Below are positions 46,283 through 53,491 of a DNA stretch of 64,000 nucleotides, one piece after another. The translations under genes were made by a program, and so were the position numbers. Source of the DNA: Rothia sp. (in: high G+C Gram-positive bacteria) (GTDB taxonomy: Bacteria; Actinomycetota; Actinomycetes; Actinomycetales; Micrococcaceae); the NCBI GenBank assembly GCA_030524105.1, contig JAUNHE010000003.1:62001-126000 (forward strand), in the 5' to 3' direction. Each line of letters opens with the position of its first letter. Within the stretch, counting starts at the first letter, position 1. The notes under the pieces were generated by a model. That model was not told where the DNA came from and made no database searches. It worked only from the letters and a program-made list of their open reading frames with translations.

Positions 46283-46731
46283 GGCTTTGGTCATTGCATC
46301 CGCGACACCTAGACGGGATCGGACTTGTGGCATGCTGGCGTGAAGCACTGCTCGCCCAAGCAGTACTCGCGGGCAACACACGAGGCTATCAGCACCATCC
46401 GCAACTGACCAGGTTTCGAGCAACCCCCGAACCGCTCGCCGCGATCGGCGCATACCTCGAGGGCATTGTTGATGAGGCAGACGCCCGCGGCTACCACTTC
46501 GATCGCGAGAAAGTTTTGTCGCGAACGAATACCACGAAGAGCACAGAACCAGACCCGTCGGGGCTGATCACGGTCACAACCGGCCAACTTGCCTTTGAGC
46601 GAGAGCATCTCGCGCGCAAACTCGCAGCGCGCAGCCCAGTCGATGCGGCACGACTTGACCGCGAAAACTTGTCACACCACCGCTCATTTCGGGTGGTTGC
46701 CGGAGGTATCGAGGAGTGGGAGAGACCATGA
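46279..46731 (+). CDS. Pyrimidine dimer DNA glycosylase family protein (PF03013)
   Basis: A 150-residue protein whose first part, MRLWSLHPRHLDGIGLVACW, then REALLAQAVLAGNTRGYQHHPQLTRF and DPLAAIGAYL-like sequence (PEPLAAIGAYLEGIVDEA), fits the family of small pyrimidine-dimer DNA glycosylases related to T4 endonuclease V; an acidic residue in WREALL aligns with the catalytic Glu. It would nick DNA at UV-induced dimers. GTG start overlapping the mmpL stop (GTGA) shows tight coupling to the pigment operon. The region after residue 105 is less conserved. Confidence 0.78.
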   Translation: MRLWSLHPRHLDGIGLVACWREALLAQAVLAGNTRGYQHHPQLTRFRATPEPLAAIGAYLEGIVDEADARGYHFDREKVLSRTNTTKSTEPDPSGLITVTTGQLAFEREHLARKLAARSPVDAARLDRENLSHHRSFRVVAGGIEEWERP

Positions 46732-47696
46732 GTGATTCAGATGCCCAGCAGGGATCGCCGGGAAGGGTACAACGAGTCGTCGTCTCAGGCTCGTCGGGGT
46801 TAATTGGCTCGGCCTTGGTTTCGTCGCTGCGGGCCGATGGTGTCAGGGTGACTACTCTTGTCAGACGCCCGGCTCGAACCACAGACGAGGTCCAGTGGTT
46901 TCCCGGCGAGGCCGCTCTTGACCCGGCCGTGCTCGACGGCGCTGATGCCGTAGTTGCTCTAGGTGGGGCAAGCGTGGGTCGAATGCCGTGGACTGCACGT
47001 TATCGGCGCGAGCTTGCCGCATCACGACTCGAACCCACGCGCACGCTCACTGCCGCACTTCGCAAGCTTGCACACCGCTCCAGCTCCCTTACGAGCACTC
47101 CTGCGTTCCTTTCAGCCTCTGCAGTCGGTTACTACGGATCCGCCCCGGGTGAGGTGCTCCCAGAAACTCACGCGCCCGGAACCACTTTCCTAGCAAGAGT
47201 GTGTGTCAAATGGGAGGCCGCGGCTCGAGACGTTGAAGATCTCACCAGGGTTGTGCTGCTTCGCACGGCCCCGGTGATCCACCGCGATGGCGTACTGAAA
47301 CCGATGATGCGGCTGACGGCTCTCGGCCTGGGCGGGCCGCTGGGGCAGGGCACACAGGTGTGGCCATGGGTGTCACTTACCGATGAAGTTCGGGCGATTC
47401 AGCATCTCATCAACAGTGAGGTCAGTGGCGCGGTAAACCTTGCGGGGCCGACCCCGGCGACCATGGCTGAGCAAGGCCGCGCCTTGGCTCGCACGATGAG
47501 TCGCCCGTTCTGGCTACCGGCACCGACTTGGGGCCTGAGATTTGCGCTAGGTCGCGATGCAACCGAGTCCCTCCTGATCAGCGATGCAGATGCTCGACCC
47601 GAAGCGCTTCTCAAGAGTAGATTTCAGTTCGTCCACAAGACCGTGGGCGAAGCGATGTCTGCGGCATTCAAGCCCCAGGAATCGAGTGCCTCATGA
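46728..47696 (+). CDS. TIGR01777-family NAD(P)-dependent epimerase/oxidoreductase
   Basis: A 322-residue short-chain dehydrogenase-like protein with VVVSGSSGLIGSALVSSL (GxxGxxG), ADAVVALGGASVG, LSASAVGYYG in place of the classic YxxxK region, TFLARVCVKWEAAA, and WVSLTDEVRAIQHLI. These features mark the TIGR01777 (YfcH-like) family of unknown substrate. The ATG overlaps the glycosylase stop, so it is the last gene of the operon. It might modify the carotenoid end groups, but no evidence beyond position supports that. Confidence 0.8.
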   Translation: MSDSDAQQGSPGRVQRVVVSGSSGLIGSALVSSLRADGVRVTTLVRRPARTTDEVQWFPGEAALDPAVLDGADAVVALGGASVGRMPWTARYRRELAASRLEPTRTLTAALRKLAHRSSSLTSTPAFLSASAVGYYGSAPGEVLPETHAPGTTFLARVCVKWEAAARDVEDLTRVVLLRTAPVIHRDGVLKPMMRLTALGLGGPLGQGTQVWPWVSLTDEVRAIQHLINSEVSGAVNLAGPTPATMAEQGRALARTMSRPFWLPAPTWGLRFALGRDATESLLISDADARPEALLKSRFQFVHKTVGEAMSAAFKPQESSAS

Positions 47697-47723
47697 TCAG
47701 CAGAATTGAATCATCATTGGTGC

Positions 47724-48938
47724 TGGGCCGTCCCCGTTGTTAGGTCCACTCGGTATGTGAGTCGATTTCTTCTAACTGGTGGGTCCACGATCGAGCGTAC
47801 TCAACCGGAGTCCGGTAGCCGAGCGAGGAATGACGACGATCATGGTTATACTCGTGTTTCCAGTCGCTGATTACGACCCGAGCATGGAGCAACGAGTAGA
47901 AGCTGTTGATGTTCAGACACTCGTCGCGGAGTCTCGAGTTGAACGACTCAACATATCCGTTACGCCAAGGCTGGCCGGGCGGAATGTAGGACAGCCCGGT
48001 CCTCGTGCCCGCCCACTCAGTGACAGCGTCGGAGATGAATTCGGGCCCGTTGTCACTGCGCAGCACCATCGGCGCCCCATGCTCGGCGACGAGCTCCTCG
48101 AGATGTTCGATGAACCGGTCAGCGGTAATCGATCGTTCCACAAGACCACCCAAGCATTCACGAGTGTGCTCGTCCACGATCGAGCAGATCTTGATCGCTT
48201 TCCCGCGCTCTCAGACATCGAACTGAAAATCGACCGCCCACACCACGCCCGGCGCGGCCGCTTCGGGGGTGTCAACCGTTGATGACCCCACAGGCTTCCG
48301 CCGTCGTTTCTGTGGCACCCGCAGCCCTTCTTCTCGCCACAGTCATTGCACTTTCTTGTGGTTCACGTTCCAGCCCTCGGCTCTTGCCTCGTGATACGCG
48401 CGGCGGTATCCCCACCTCGGGTGGTTCTTCGCAAATGCTTGGAGCCAGTCGCGCAACGCCTGGTCGGGATCTGCCGAGGTGTCACCTTTCAAGGGTCTGC
48501 GCCAGGCGGAGCGGGAGAGTCCGGCCAAGCGGCATGCCATGCGCTCGCTGATCTGCAACGTGCGAATCAGATGAGTGATTGCGGCGCGACGCCTGCCCAG
48601 GCCTAGAAGTTTCCCTCAGCAAGCTCTTTCAGCGCAGTTTTCTCCAGCTCAGCTTCGGCAAGCAGCCGTTTCAGCGTGGCGTTCTGCTTCTCGAGTTCCT
48701 TGAGACGTTTCGCGTCTTCGGCCTTCATATCACCGTACTGGTTGCGCCAACGGTAATAGGTTTGCTCGGTGACACCGAGCTCCCGGCAGGCATCGGCGAT
48801 CGTATTGCCCGAGTTTCCAGACGATCTGCTCCGGGGTATGGCGTTTTCTTTGCTTGCTCATAGTGTGATCCATTCTCCCCGCGAGCGCGGGGTACTGGAC
48901 TCAAATAGCGGATGGACCTACAAAATGGGGTCAGCCCA
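47724..48938 (-). mobile_element. Decayed IS3-family insertion sequence
   Basis: Imperfect terminal inverted repeats starting TGGGCCGTCCCC (47724) and, from the right end, TGGGCTGACCCC (48938); both continue with a shared TAGGTCCA, and the ends read TG...CA. Inside are orfA and orfB remnants on the minus strand. No perfect target duplication was found (GTGC left, GTCC right). Confidence 0.75.
47740..48861 (-). pseudogene. IS3-family transposase orfA/orfB, broken
   Basis: orfA begins at 48861 (MSKQRKRHTPEQIVWKL) but a small deletion and frameshift follow; the rest (GNTIADACRELGVTEQTYYRW... to ELAEGNF) is in another frame. orfB is one frame containing HPRWGYRR, VVWAVDFQFD, LRSDNGPEF and GYVESFNSRLRDECLN, so the DDE residues remain, but two in-frame TGA codons interrupt it at 48343-48345 and 48211-48213. 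No functional transposase is expected. Confidence 0.85.
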
Positions 48939-49030
48939 GTCCCATCCGTCTACGGAGCCCCGGAGGTCATTGGCAACCTGCCAGATTGTCTTATGCAGTT
49001 CTGCCCGCTGTTGCTCTTTCACGCCGCGCG

Positions 49031-50260
49031 GGTTCTAACGGTCAGTGCAACACCCGATGATTGTGGGGTGGATGCAGAGATGAAGTTTTCGCGAGAGATG
49101 CTGCCGGATCATGTAAACGCGATATGGGATCTCCGAGCGGCGGGTTTAACGGGCAAGGAGATCGCTGCTCGTGTGGGATCGAGCGCGTCTGCGGTGCGAC
49201 TCCATTTCCGCACCCATGGTGGGATACGACCCAGACGCGTGAAGCGTGCGACCGCGTTATCGTTCGAAGAACGTATCGAGATACAAGCATTATGGCGGGC
49301 CAAGCACACCGTACGAGCGATCGCGCGGGAACTGGGGCGTGCCCCTTCGACTGTGAGTCGTGAGATCACACGGAATGGGTACTTCCCCACGGAGGGGTCG
49401 TTGACGCGTCGGTATGTCGCGATGCGAGCACACGCACAGGCGTATGAACGAGCGCGTCGCCCGAAGCCCAGCAAACTTGCGAGACACTCGCAGCTGCGAG
49501 CGTTTGTGCAGACCGAACTATCGTTGAAGCGTTCACCGGAACAGGTCGTGGGGAGACTCCGACGTGAGTTCCCGGATCGGCCGGAGATGCGAGTGTCACA
49601 CGAAACGATCTATCAAGCGATCTACGTGTTATCGCGGGGCGGGTTGAAGCGTGAGCTTGAAGTGAAACTCCGGACCGGGCGCACAGTCCGGAAGCCGCAC
49701 CGTGTGGTCGATGAGCGGCGGGGGCGTATCGCGGGCATGGTGAATATTGCCGAACGGCCTGCCGAGGCTTTAGATCGCGCGGTTCCCGGACACTGGGAAG
49801 GTGACTTGATTATCGGCAAAGACGGCAAGAGCGCGATCGGGACAGTTGTGGAGCGCCACTCGAACTATCTGTTGTTGGTGTGGATGGATCCGACGAAGAA
49901 CCGGGTAGATGCGCTCACCGAGGGACTGACCCGGAAGATGAAAGCCCTTCCCGGAGTGTTACGGAGAACGCTGACGTGGGATCAGGGCAGAGAGATGATG
50001 AACCACGTCAAGATCGCGATGGATGCAGACATTGATGTGTACTTCTGTGATCCGCGTTCGCCCTGGCAGCGTCCCACGAACGAGAACACGAACGGGCTGC
50101 TCCGGCAGTACTTTCCCAAGGGCACTGATCTCACGATATACAGCCAGGAAGATCTTGATTATGTTGAGTGGGAAATGAACGATCGGCCTCGTAAGCGACT
50201 CGAGTTCGCGAAGCCGGCCGAAGTGATCAGGAATATCGTGTTGCCCTGACCGCTAGAAAC
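49031..50260 (+). mobile_element. IS30-family insertion sequence
   Basis: A 1230-bp element with 23-bp terminal inverted repeats matching at 20 of 23 positions (left 49031-49053, right 50238-50260; shared core CGGTCAG and GCAACAC). It encloses one apparently intact transposase. A clear target duplication is not visible. Confidence 0.82.
49080..50249 (+). CDS. IS30-family transposase
   Basis: A 389-residue DDE transposase from the ATG at 49080; the frame extends further upstream across the inverted repeat. Helix-turn-helix regions at the N-terminus (GLTGKEIAARVGSSASAVRLH; TVRAIARELGRAPSTVSREI) precede the catalytic core: GHWEGDLIIGKDGKSAIGTVVER (first Asp), TWDQGREM (second Asp) and RPTNENTNGLLRQYFPKGTDL (Glu). 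The stop is within the right inverted repeat. No internal stops, so it may be active. Confidence 0.9.
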   Translation: MKFSREMLPDHVNAIWDLRAAGLTGKEIAARVGSSASAVRLHFRTHGGIRPRRVKRATALSFEERIEIQALWRAKHTVRAIARELGRAPSTVSREITRNGYFPTEGSLTRRYVAMRAHAQAYERARRPKPSKLARHSQLRAFVQTELSLKRSPEQVVGRLRREFPDRPEMRVSHETIYQAIYVLSRGGLKRELEVKLRTGRTVRKPHRVVDERRGRIAGMVNIAERPAEALDRAVPGHWEGDLIIGKDGKSAIGTVVERHSNYLLLVWMDPTKNRVDALTEGLTRKMKALPGVLRRTLTWDQGREMMNHVKIAMDADIDVYFCDPRSPWQRPTNENTNGLLRQYFPKGTDLTIYSQEDLDYVEWEMNDRPRKRLEFAKPAEVIRNIVLP

Positions 50261-50533
50261 CGCCCCGTGTGCCCTCTACCTTCTCCCTCGCGAACACTGT
50301 GCACTCTTAATCAAGTGAAATGCATATGCAGTTACCGTATATGCCGCCGCCGACATTTATAAGGTCGGCTCTCCGCAGGCGATAACTTGATCTCGCTGGA
50401 CCACGTTCAACCTCGATCTGCCAGAGGCGTGGCAGCTTTGAGGGCGGCCGGTTGAGTGGGCGTCGTGACAGCTGAACGATGACATGGGAGGTAGTGTGCA
50501 CCTACTCATTGGGATGAGCGGGAGGAGGCTGTT

Positions 50534-50698
50534 ATGCCCAGGTCGAATTCTTATGCGTTCGAAGTCGCCCTCGGCTGGACGACCGTGCATATAGGAGCCG
50601 CGGACTGGGCCACCCTCCACAGTCATTCCGAAATCCGCACGAAGCCCGATTTCGCGGGATCAACGGTCCCGCCGATTCGGCGGGACCTGGAACTCTGA
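50534..50698 (+). CDS. Small hypothetical protein (54 residues)
   Basis: ATG at 50534 lies five bases after GGAGGAGG, one of the best ribosome binding sites in the window, and opens 54 codons (MPRSNSYAFEVALGWTTVHI...) to TGA at 50698. No family recognised. Its 3' end contains a 10-bp-stem palindrome. It lies between IS30 and the integrase, on the opposite strand to the integrase. The start signal is persuasive but the short length leaves doubt. Confidence 0.45.
   Translation: MPRSNSYAFEVALGWTTVHIGAADWATLHSHSEIRTKPDFAGSTVPPIRRDLEL
50665..50687. repeat. Perfect palindrome with 10-bp stem
   Basis: GGTCCCGCCG (50665-50674), ATT, CGGCGGGACC (50678-50687). It sits inside the 3' end of the small ORF, 150 bases from the integrase stop. 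It could be a transcript terminator without a T run or a protein-binding site. Confidence 0.75.
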
Positions 50699-50835
50699 GG
50701 GTGTGTCATGGTTCTGCAAAATTTGCGTGGCCGTGAACTCGCACCGGATTCATACACGGGGCTCACATGTGCAACTTCGAGCGCGACGTCTATATGACTA
50801 ACGTACGACAAAGTTGCTTCCCGATCAACGCCATA

Positions 50836-52017
50836 TCACCGCTCCTTCCCGAAGACGCGGTCGAGCATCTCAGCGGTCACCGGGTTCACCATCTCGTTGC
50901 GACGAATGTAGTGCTGGATAGTGATCTTCGGGTCTGTGTGCCCGAGCAGCTCCGCGGCGAGATCGACACCGGCCTGTTCGTTGATTGCGGTCGCGACCGT
51001 GCGGCGGAACATGTGCGGGGTGACCCCAGTGATCCCCGCGAGGCCGAGCACGTGACGCAACTGACGCCGCACGTTGTTCGTCGTGAGCGGCGTCCCCTCC
51101 CTGCTGCAGAAGAGCAGGGCCTCAAGCGAGGCGTCTTCGTGCAGGGTGAGTCTGCGCCGCACCACCTCCGCTGTGAATGATGGGATTGCGACCGTGCGTC
51201 GGGACTTCGCTGTCTTCGGGTGATCCTGCTGCATTGTCGGTTCGCCACGGCGGCTGACGATGGTGCCAGTGATGCGGATCGACGGGGTCGCACTCGTGAC
51301 GTCGATATCGCGGCGCCGGATTGCGAGTACTTCACCGATTCGGGCGGAGGTGCCAAGCATGACCTCGATGATTGCGCCGAGCTGTCCGTCGGGTTTCGGC
51401 CCGGATGGCGAGCGCCCGGCCTCCCAATACGCGATTGCGGCGCGTACCGCGTTCACTTCGGCGGGAGTGAGCGCGTTCGGTGTCGACACCGGCCGTCGGA
51501 GGCGTGACACGTGATCCATCGGGTTGCGGTGCAACACCTCGTGTCGCACCGCAAGCCCGAGTGCAAGTCGCAGCACGACGCGGGCCTGCTTTGCGCGGTT
51601 GTAACTCTGTTTCGCGAGGTGCTTCAAAAAGTGATCGCAGCGGGCGACGCCGATCTCACGGAGTGTGAGGTCTTTGAAAGCGGGCATCACGAGCGTGCGC
51701 ATGTTCCGTTCGTAGAGTTGCCGCGTCGTCTTCGAGAGGCGATCCTCGATGTCGAGGTCTTCGAGCCAATAGGTTACGAGATCTCGGAACGGGCTGTCGG
51801 CAGACAGGCTGATGCCTGCCGGTTGAAACAGCGCGCGGTCTGCAAGCTTTGCTTTCAGCGCGTGCTCAGCCGCACGCTTCGTGCAACCGGTGGCTTGCAC
51901 GAGGCGTGACTTTCCATCCCAGTCGCGATACCTCGCGCGGGCGGTCACGCGACCGTTCGACGTGGTCTGAAAGCCGATCGTGCCGAACGTGCCGATGGTG
52001 AGGCGTGGGCGGCTCAT
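50836..52017 (-). CDS. int: Tyrosine recombinase (integrase) of the island
   Basis: A 393-residue phage-type integrase that would recombine the tRNA-Pro attachment sites. An N-terminal AP2-like arm-binding domain (RARYRDWDGKSRLVQATG), a SAM-like core-binding domain (about 75-165), then the catalytic domain with R226 (SARIGEV), K268, H335 and R338 (HMFRRT), H360 (LLGHTD) and nucleophile Y370 (IQHYIRR). All catalytic residues are present. The excisionase-like gene ends four bases upstream. No frameshift seen, so it may be functional. Confidence 0.95.
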   Translation of the reverse strand: MSRPRLTIGTFGTIGFQTTSNGRVTARARYRDWDGKSRLVQATGCTKRAAEHALKAKLADRALFQPAGISLSADSPFRDLVTYWLEDLDIEDRLSKTTRQLYERNMRTLVMPAFKDLTLREIGVARCDHFLKHLAKQSYNRAKQARVVLRLALGLAVRHEVLHRNPMDHVSRLRRPVSTPNALTPAEVNAVRAAIAYWEAGRSPSGPKPDGQLGAIIEVMLGTSARIGEVLAIRRRDIDVTSATPSIRITGTIVSRRGEPTMQQDHPKTAKSRRTVAIPSFTAEVVRRRLTLHEDASLEALLFCSREGTPLTTNNVRRQLRHVLGLAGITGVTPHMFRRTVATAINEQAGVDLAAELLGHTDPKITIQHYIRRNEMVNPVTAEMLDRVFGKER

Positions 52018-52021
52018 AGCG

Positions 52022-52303
52022 TCACCTCGCGCCGGGTGGGGAGGTCTGGGCGCCGTCGCGTTGCTGCTCGACCCAGATGCGTACGTCGGAGACGGCGAAC
52101 TTCAGGTGCTTGCCGAAGCGGTATGCGCGCGGGCCGAGGCCACGGGTGCGCCAGTCGTAGATCGTCGAGACCGGGATGCTCAGGTAATCGGCCAGCTCGC
52201 CGATGTCGAGCAGGGGCTCTAGGCCCCATGGGTCGTCTGCGGTTGTGTGCGAGGTATCCATGTGGGACAGGTGCTCGGTGTGCATCGGAGACGAGTGGAG
52301 CAT
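52022..52303 (-). CDS. Excisionase-like helix-turn-helix protein
   Basis: A 93-residue protein whose C-terminal half is a MerR-like winged helix of the AlpA/Xis type: LLDIGELADYLSIPVSTIYDWRTRGLGPRAYRFGKHLKFAVSDVRIWVEQQ is the full domain, with residue groups DYLSIP, TIYDWR and RIWVEQQ diagnostic. It precedes int by four bases, so it likely controls excision. The start is uncertain: ATG codons at 52303, 52282 and 52261 are possible and none has a clear ribosome binding site. Confidence 0.85.
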   Translation of the reverse strand: MLHSSPMHTEHLSHMDTSHTTADDPWGLEPLLDIGELADYLSIPVSTIYDWRTRGLGPRAYRFGKHLKFAVSDVRIWVEQQRDGAQTSPPGAR

Positions 52304-52346
52304 CAAAGTGATGGGTTTGTGATGACCGTATTAAATCTCACCAACG

Positions 52347-52384
52347 AAAAAATCGCGGAAACCCTTGAGTCTCCGCGATTTTTT
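52347..52384 (-). terminator. Terminator of the reconstituted tRNA-Pro
   Basis: AAAAAATCGCGGA (52347-52359) pairs with TCCGCGATTTTTT (52372-52384). On the minus strand it directly follows the tRNA CCA end. It lies inside the island, so it was brought in with the replacement tRNA 3' end. Confidence 0.9.
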
Positions 52385-52421
52385 GGTCGGGATGACAGGA
52401 TTTGAACCTGCGACCTCGTCG
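52384..52421 (-). repeat. attR: 3' part of intact tRNA-Pro
   Basis: The right copy of the 38-bp repeat, forming the 3' end of the functional tRNA gene. It differs from the attL copy at two positions (52413 and 52416), both in the variable region. Confidence 0.9.
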
Positions 52422-52460
52422 TCCCGAACGACGCGCGCTACCAAGCTGCGCCACATCCCG
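52384..52460 (-). tRNA. tRNA-Pro (anticodon CGG)
   Basis: 77 bases including an encoded CCA. Acceptor CGGGATG pairs with CATCCCG; D stem GCGC/GCGC; anticodon stem CGTCG/CGACG around loop TTCGGGA (anticodon CGG); T arm GCAGG-TTCAAAT-CCTGT. The 5' half is host sequence; the 3' half lies in the island's attachment site. Confidence 0.97.
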
Positions 52461-52538
52461 AAGTTAACCTGTCAGCTAGGCTGCAGGCAACTGTTCCATC
52501 ATAACCGAGCTGGAGCAAACAACCAAATTTGTGCAGCC

Positions 52539-53471
52539 TTAGGATTGAGGAGCAGTCAAAGTAACCAGCACAGCCTCCGGCGGGCAAAACAAACGAACCT
52601 GGGCAAAGCGTGACGTACCCAAACCAGCAGTTACCTGTACCGGTACACCCTGCTGGAGGGAAACTCCCTTAGCCCGGGCAGGATCAAGATCGCAGTTTGA
52701 GGTCAAGGCCCTACCGCCAGGCAAACACACCTGGCCGCCGTGGGTGTGCCCAGCAAAGATAGCCTGGGCGCCATCAGCAACAAAATGATCCAGAGCCCGC
52801 AGGTAGGGGGCGTGACAGACTCCCAGGCGTACTGAGGGAGCGGGATTGGTGTCAAAAGCAGAAGGCTCAAAGCCGGGGTAGCGATCGTAGCCCAGGTGGG
52901 GATCGTCTACTCCAGAGAACTCCAGCCGTAGCCCAGCCAAGGTAAGACTTCGGCTGCGATTAATTAAATCAAGCCAGCCCCGCTCATCAAAGGCACGGTG
53001 CATTTGCTGGGTAGGTAGTTGCTGCCGTGAGTCATCAATCCCCTCCTCGGCAGTGGACTGCTTCCACAAATACCGGGCCGGGTTTTTAAAAATAGGTGCC
53101 CAGTAACAGTTGGATCCTGGCACATACACCCCTGGAAAAGCAAAAAGCGGGTCAAGGGCCTCCAAGAGATCCGGTAGGGCCTCTACATGGGATAGATTAT
53201 CGCCGGTATTGATGACCAAGTCTGGCTCTAGCTCAGCCAGCGAATGCATAAAATTCCGTTTTTGTTTTTGTCCAGGAATCATATGCATATCCGAAATATG
53301 CAAGATCCTAAAGTCGGGTGAACCAGCAGGAAGAATCTGCAGGCTCTCCTGGCGAACCTTAAAGTTGTTAAGCTCAATATAGTGGGCGTAGGCCAGTGTA
53401 CCGGCCCCGGCCAAGAAGCTAAAACCAACCAGGCCAGCACCCACTGCAGCAAAGGTAGAAGCAGATTGCAT
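52539..53471 (-). CDS. Membrane-anchored metallophosphoesterase
   Basis: A 310-residue calcineurin-like phosphoesterase with an N-terminal hydrophobic anchor (about residues 8-28). Metal-binding motifs: HISDMHMIPG (D-x-H), NTGDNLSH (GDN), PGSNCYWAP where most relatives have GNH, CHAPYL, and AGHTHGGQVCLPGG. The catalytic domain should be outside the membrane. Relatives include YkuE/YaeI-like lipid phosphatases; in many actinobacteria it neighbours a class A penicillin-binding protein gene, as here (20 bases downstream). Substrate unknown. Confidence 0.88.
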   Translation of the reverse strand: MQSASTFAAVGAGLVGFSFLAGAGTLAYAHYIELNNFKVRQESLQILPAGSPDFRILHISDMHMIPGQKQKRNFMHSLAELEPDLVINTGDNLSHVEALPDLLEALDPLFAFPGVYVPGSNCYWAPIFKNPARYLWKQSTAEEGIDDSRQQLPTQQMHRAFDERGWLDLINRSRSLTLAGLRLEFSGVDDPHLGYDRYPGFEPSAFDTNPAPSVRLGVCHAPYLRALDHFVADGAQAIFAGHTHGGQVCLPGGRALTSNCDLDPARAKGVSLQQGVPVQVTAGLGTSRFAQVRLFCPPEAVLVTLTAPQS

Positions 53472-53491
53472 CCTAGTTCACCTTTTTCATT

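Larger units (their letters stand above)
37128..52421. mobile_element. tRNA-Pro-integrated genomic island carrying a C50 carotenoid operon
   Basis: Bounded by a 38-bp direct repeat of the tRNA-Pro 3' part, with a tyrosine integrase and an excisionase-like HTH gene beside the intact tRNA at the right end. The interior is richer in G+C and prefers GC-ending codons (CTC, GCG, CGC), unlike the flanks. Cargo: MarR regulator, nine-gene carotenoid/transport/repair operon, a broken IS3 and an IS30. No relaxase, type IV secretion, replication or phage structural genes are visible. Confidence 0.9.

Noticed and set aside
47779-48606. Plus-strand frames across the IS3
   Set aside because: They are antisense to the transposase, whose DDE residues are clear on the minus strand.
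50767-51909. Plus-strand frames opposite the integrase
   Set aside because: Shadows of a well-supported integrase gene in GC-rich sequence.
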